Positions 51,666-51,944 of a stretch of DNA of 51,944 nt are shown piece after piece. Position 1 is the stretch's first letter; every line of letters starts with the position of its first letter. Origin of the DNA: Promethearchaeota archaeon (GTDB taxonomy: Archaea > Asgardarchaeota > Lokiarchaeia > Sigyniarchaeales > SOKP01); assembly GCA_019894975.1 (NCBI GenBank), contig JAGXNO010000026.1, positions 1 to 51,944 of the forward strand, given 5' to 3'. Under the pieces are notes generated by a model. It searched no databases and was not told where the DNA came from. It saw nothing but the letters and a program-made list of their open reading frames with translations. A program made the translations under genes and the position numbers.

Positions 51666-51944
51666 TTGTTACATAATTTTTACTTGATTCATCAATATAC
51701 AGGGATTTGTTTAATCCATAGAAAGTATGGTAGGATAGAATTTAATCAGGATTTAGTCAGTGGTTTTCTCACCGCACTTAAAGACTTTAGTGTCGAATTT
51801 TCAAAGGGATCGGGCGAATTGAAGGTAATCGACATGCAAGTATTCTATTTATTACTTGTTTTTAAGGAGGGTGTGTTATGTACTGCTGCTGCTGACAAGA
51901 ATGATGATGCCAAAATTACTCATAAAGTTTTAACCGATATTATT
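51666..51944 (+). CDS. Longin/roadblock-like domain protein (C-terminus beyond window)
   Basis: A frame starting at TTG 51666-51668, with GAGGT (51654-51658) seven bases upstream and no other start in frame, stays open to the window edge for 93 codons. The product begins MLHNFYLIHQYTGICLIHRK, followed by a helix (NQDLVSGFLTALKDFSVEFS) and strands (GELKVIDMQVFYLLLVFKEG). The pattern strand-turn-strand, helix, strand-strand is typical of longin or roadblock-like regulatory domains of small GTPases, which are numerous in Asgard archaea. The family call is by pattern only. Confidence 0.65.
   Translation, partial: MLHNFYLIHQYTGICLIHRKYGRIEFNQDLVSGFLTALKDFSVEFSKGSGELKVIDMQVFYLLLVFKEGVLCTAAADKNDDAKITHKVLTDII

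Noticed and set aside
1..51944. tRNA or rRNA genes, CRISPR arrays, insertion sequences
   Set aside because: No cloverleaf-like T-loop/acceptor patterns, regularly spaced direct repeats, transposase motifs or terminal inverted repeats were seen by eye. A covariance-model scan was not possible.

Overview
This is a 52 kb chromosomal window from an AT-rich archaeon. Its housekeeping genes are archaeal in type: uL2, GatD/GatE, Elp3, Nop5 and fibrillarin, archaeal AdoMet synthetase, an SmAP3-like Sm protein, Elf1 and Pelota. Several genes point to Asgard archaea, probably Lokiarchaeia-like: an Elf1/ELOF1 homologue with the eukaryote-like SEPVD block, two membrane proteins with AN1 zinc fingers, a coiled-coil/polyproline protein beside a BAR-like helical protein, and a longin/roadblock-like N-terminus at the right edge. 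The assignment is inference from gene content; no rRNA or tRNA gene was seen.

Layout. 1-4.0 kb: uL2 (cut by the window edge), then gatE-gatD. 4.1-7.7 kb: hypothetical genes, including two paralogous ribbon-helix-helix-like proteins. 7.9-18.6 kb: Elp3, a MaoC/hotdog protein, pyrD-pyrK, nop5-flpA, an interrupted RNase HII gene, two HTH regulators and AdoMet synthetase. 18.6-25 kb: small zinc-ribbon proteins, three tandem membrane/hexapeptide modules, an AN1-M50 protease, an AN1 rhomboid-like pseudoprotease, HypB and SmAP3. 25-37 kb: a long minus-strand block of mostly unrecognised genes. It holds a tandem-winged-helix (KITE/MAGE-like) protein, a degenerate SMC-like coiled coil, a second coiled coil, an AAA ATPase, two helical proteins, a zinc-ribbon protein and a 1226-residue protein ending in a RecB-type PD-(D/E)XK nuclease. 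37-39 kb: a remnant surface-protein gene and a secreted, membrane-anchored protein with three phage tail-collar-like repeats. 39-52 kb: an interrupted Elf1 gene, the polyproline and BAR-like genes, radical SAM proteins, Pelota, a nucleotidyltransferase, CutA, a GH2 beta-mannosidase and the longin-like gene.

Most striking are two strongly conserved genes, RNase HII and Elf1, each broken at an invariant motif by a short insert (30 and 31 nt) carrying in-frame stops. Removing exactly that insert restores the family consensus. Both inserts can fold into a hairpin with a five-base loop (ATTTC or ATTCC), and in both the flanking coding sequence can pair across the insert. That suggests removal or bypass at the RNA level, although shared mutation or assembly artefact cannot be excluded. 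Three more genes (SMC-like, AAA, AN1-rhomboid) have coding sequence running upstream of any ATG/GTG/TTG. Second, the collar-repeat protein carries four HxH motifs in each of three repeats, which suggests a single-chain version of a trimeric metal-binding phage fibre tip. Third, the SMC-like/KITE-like/AAA gene set looks like an undescribed chromosome- or defence-related complex.
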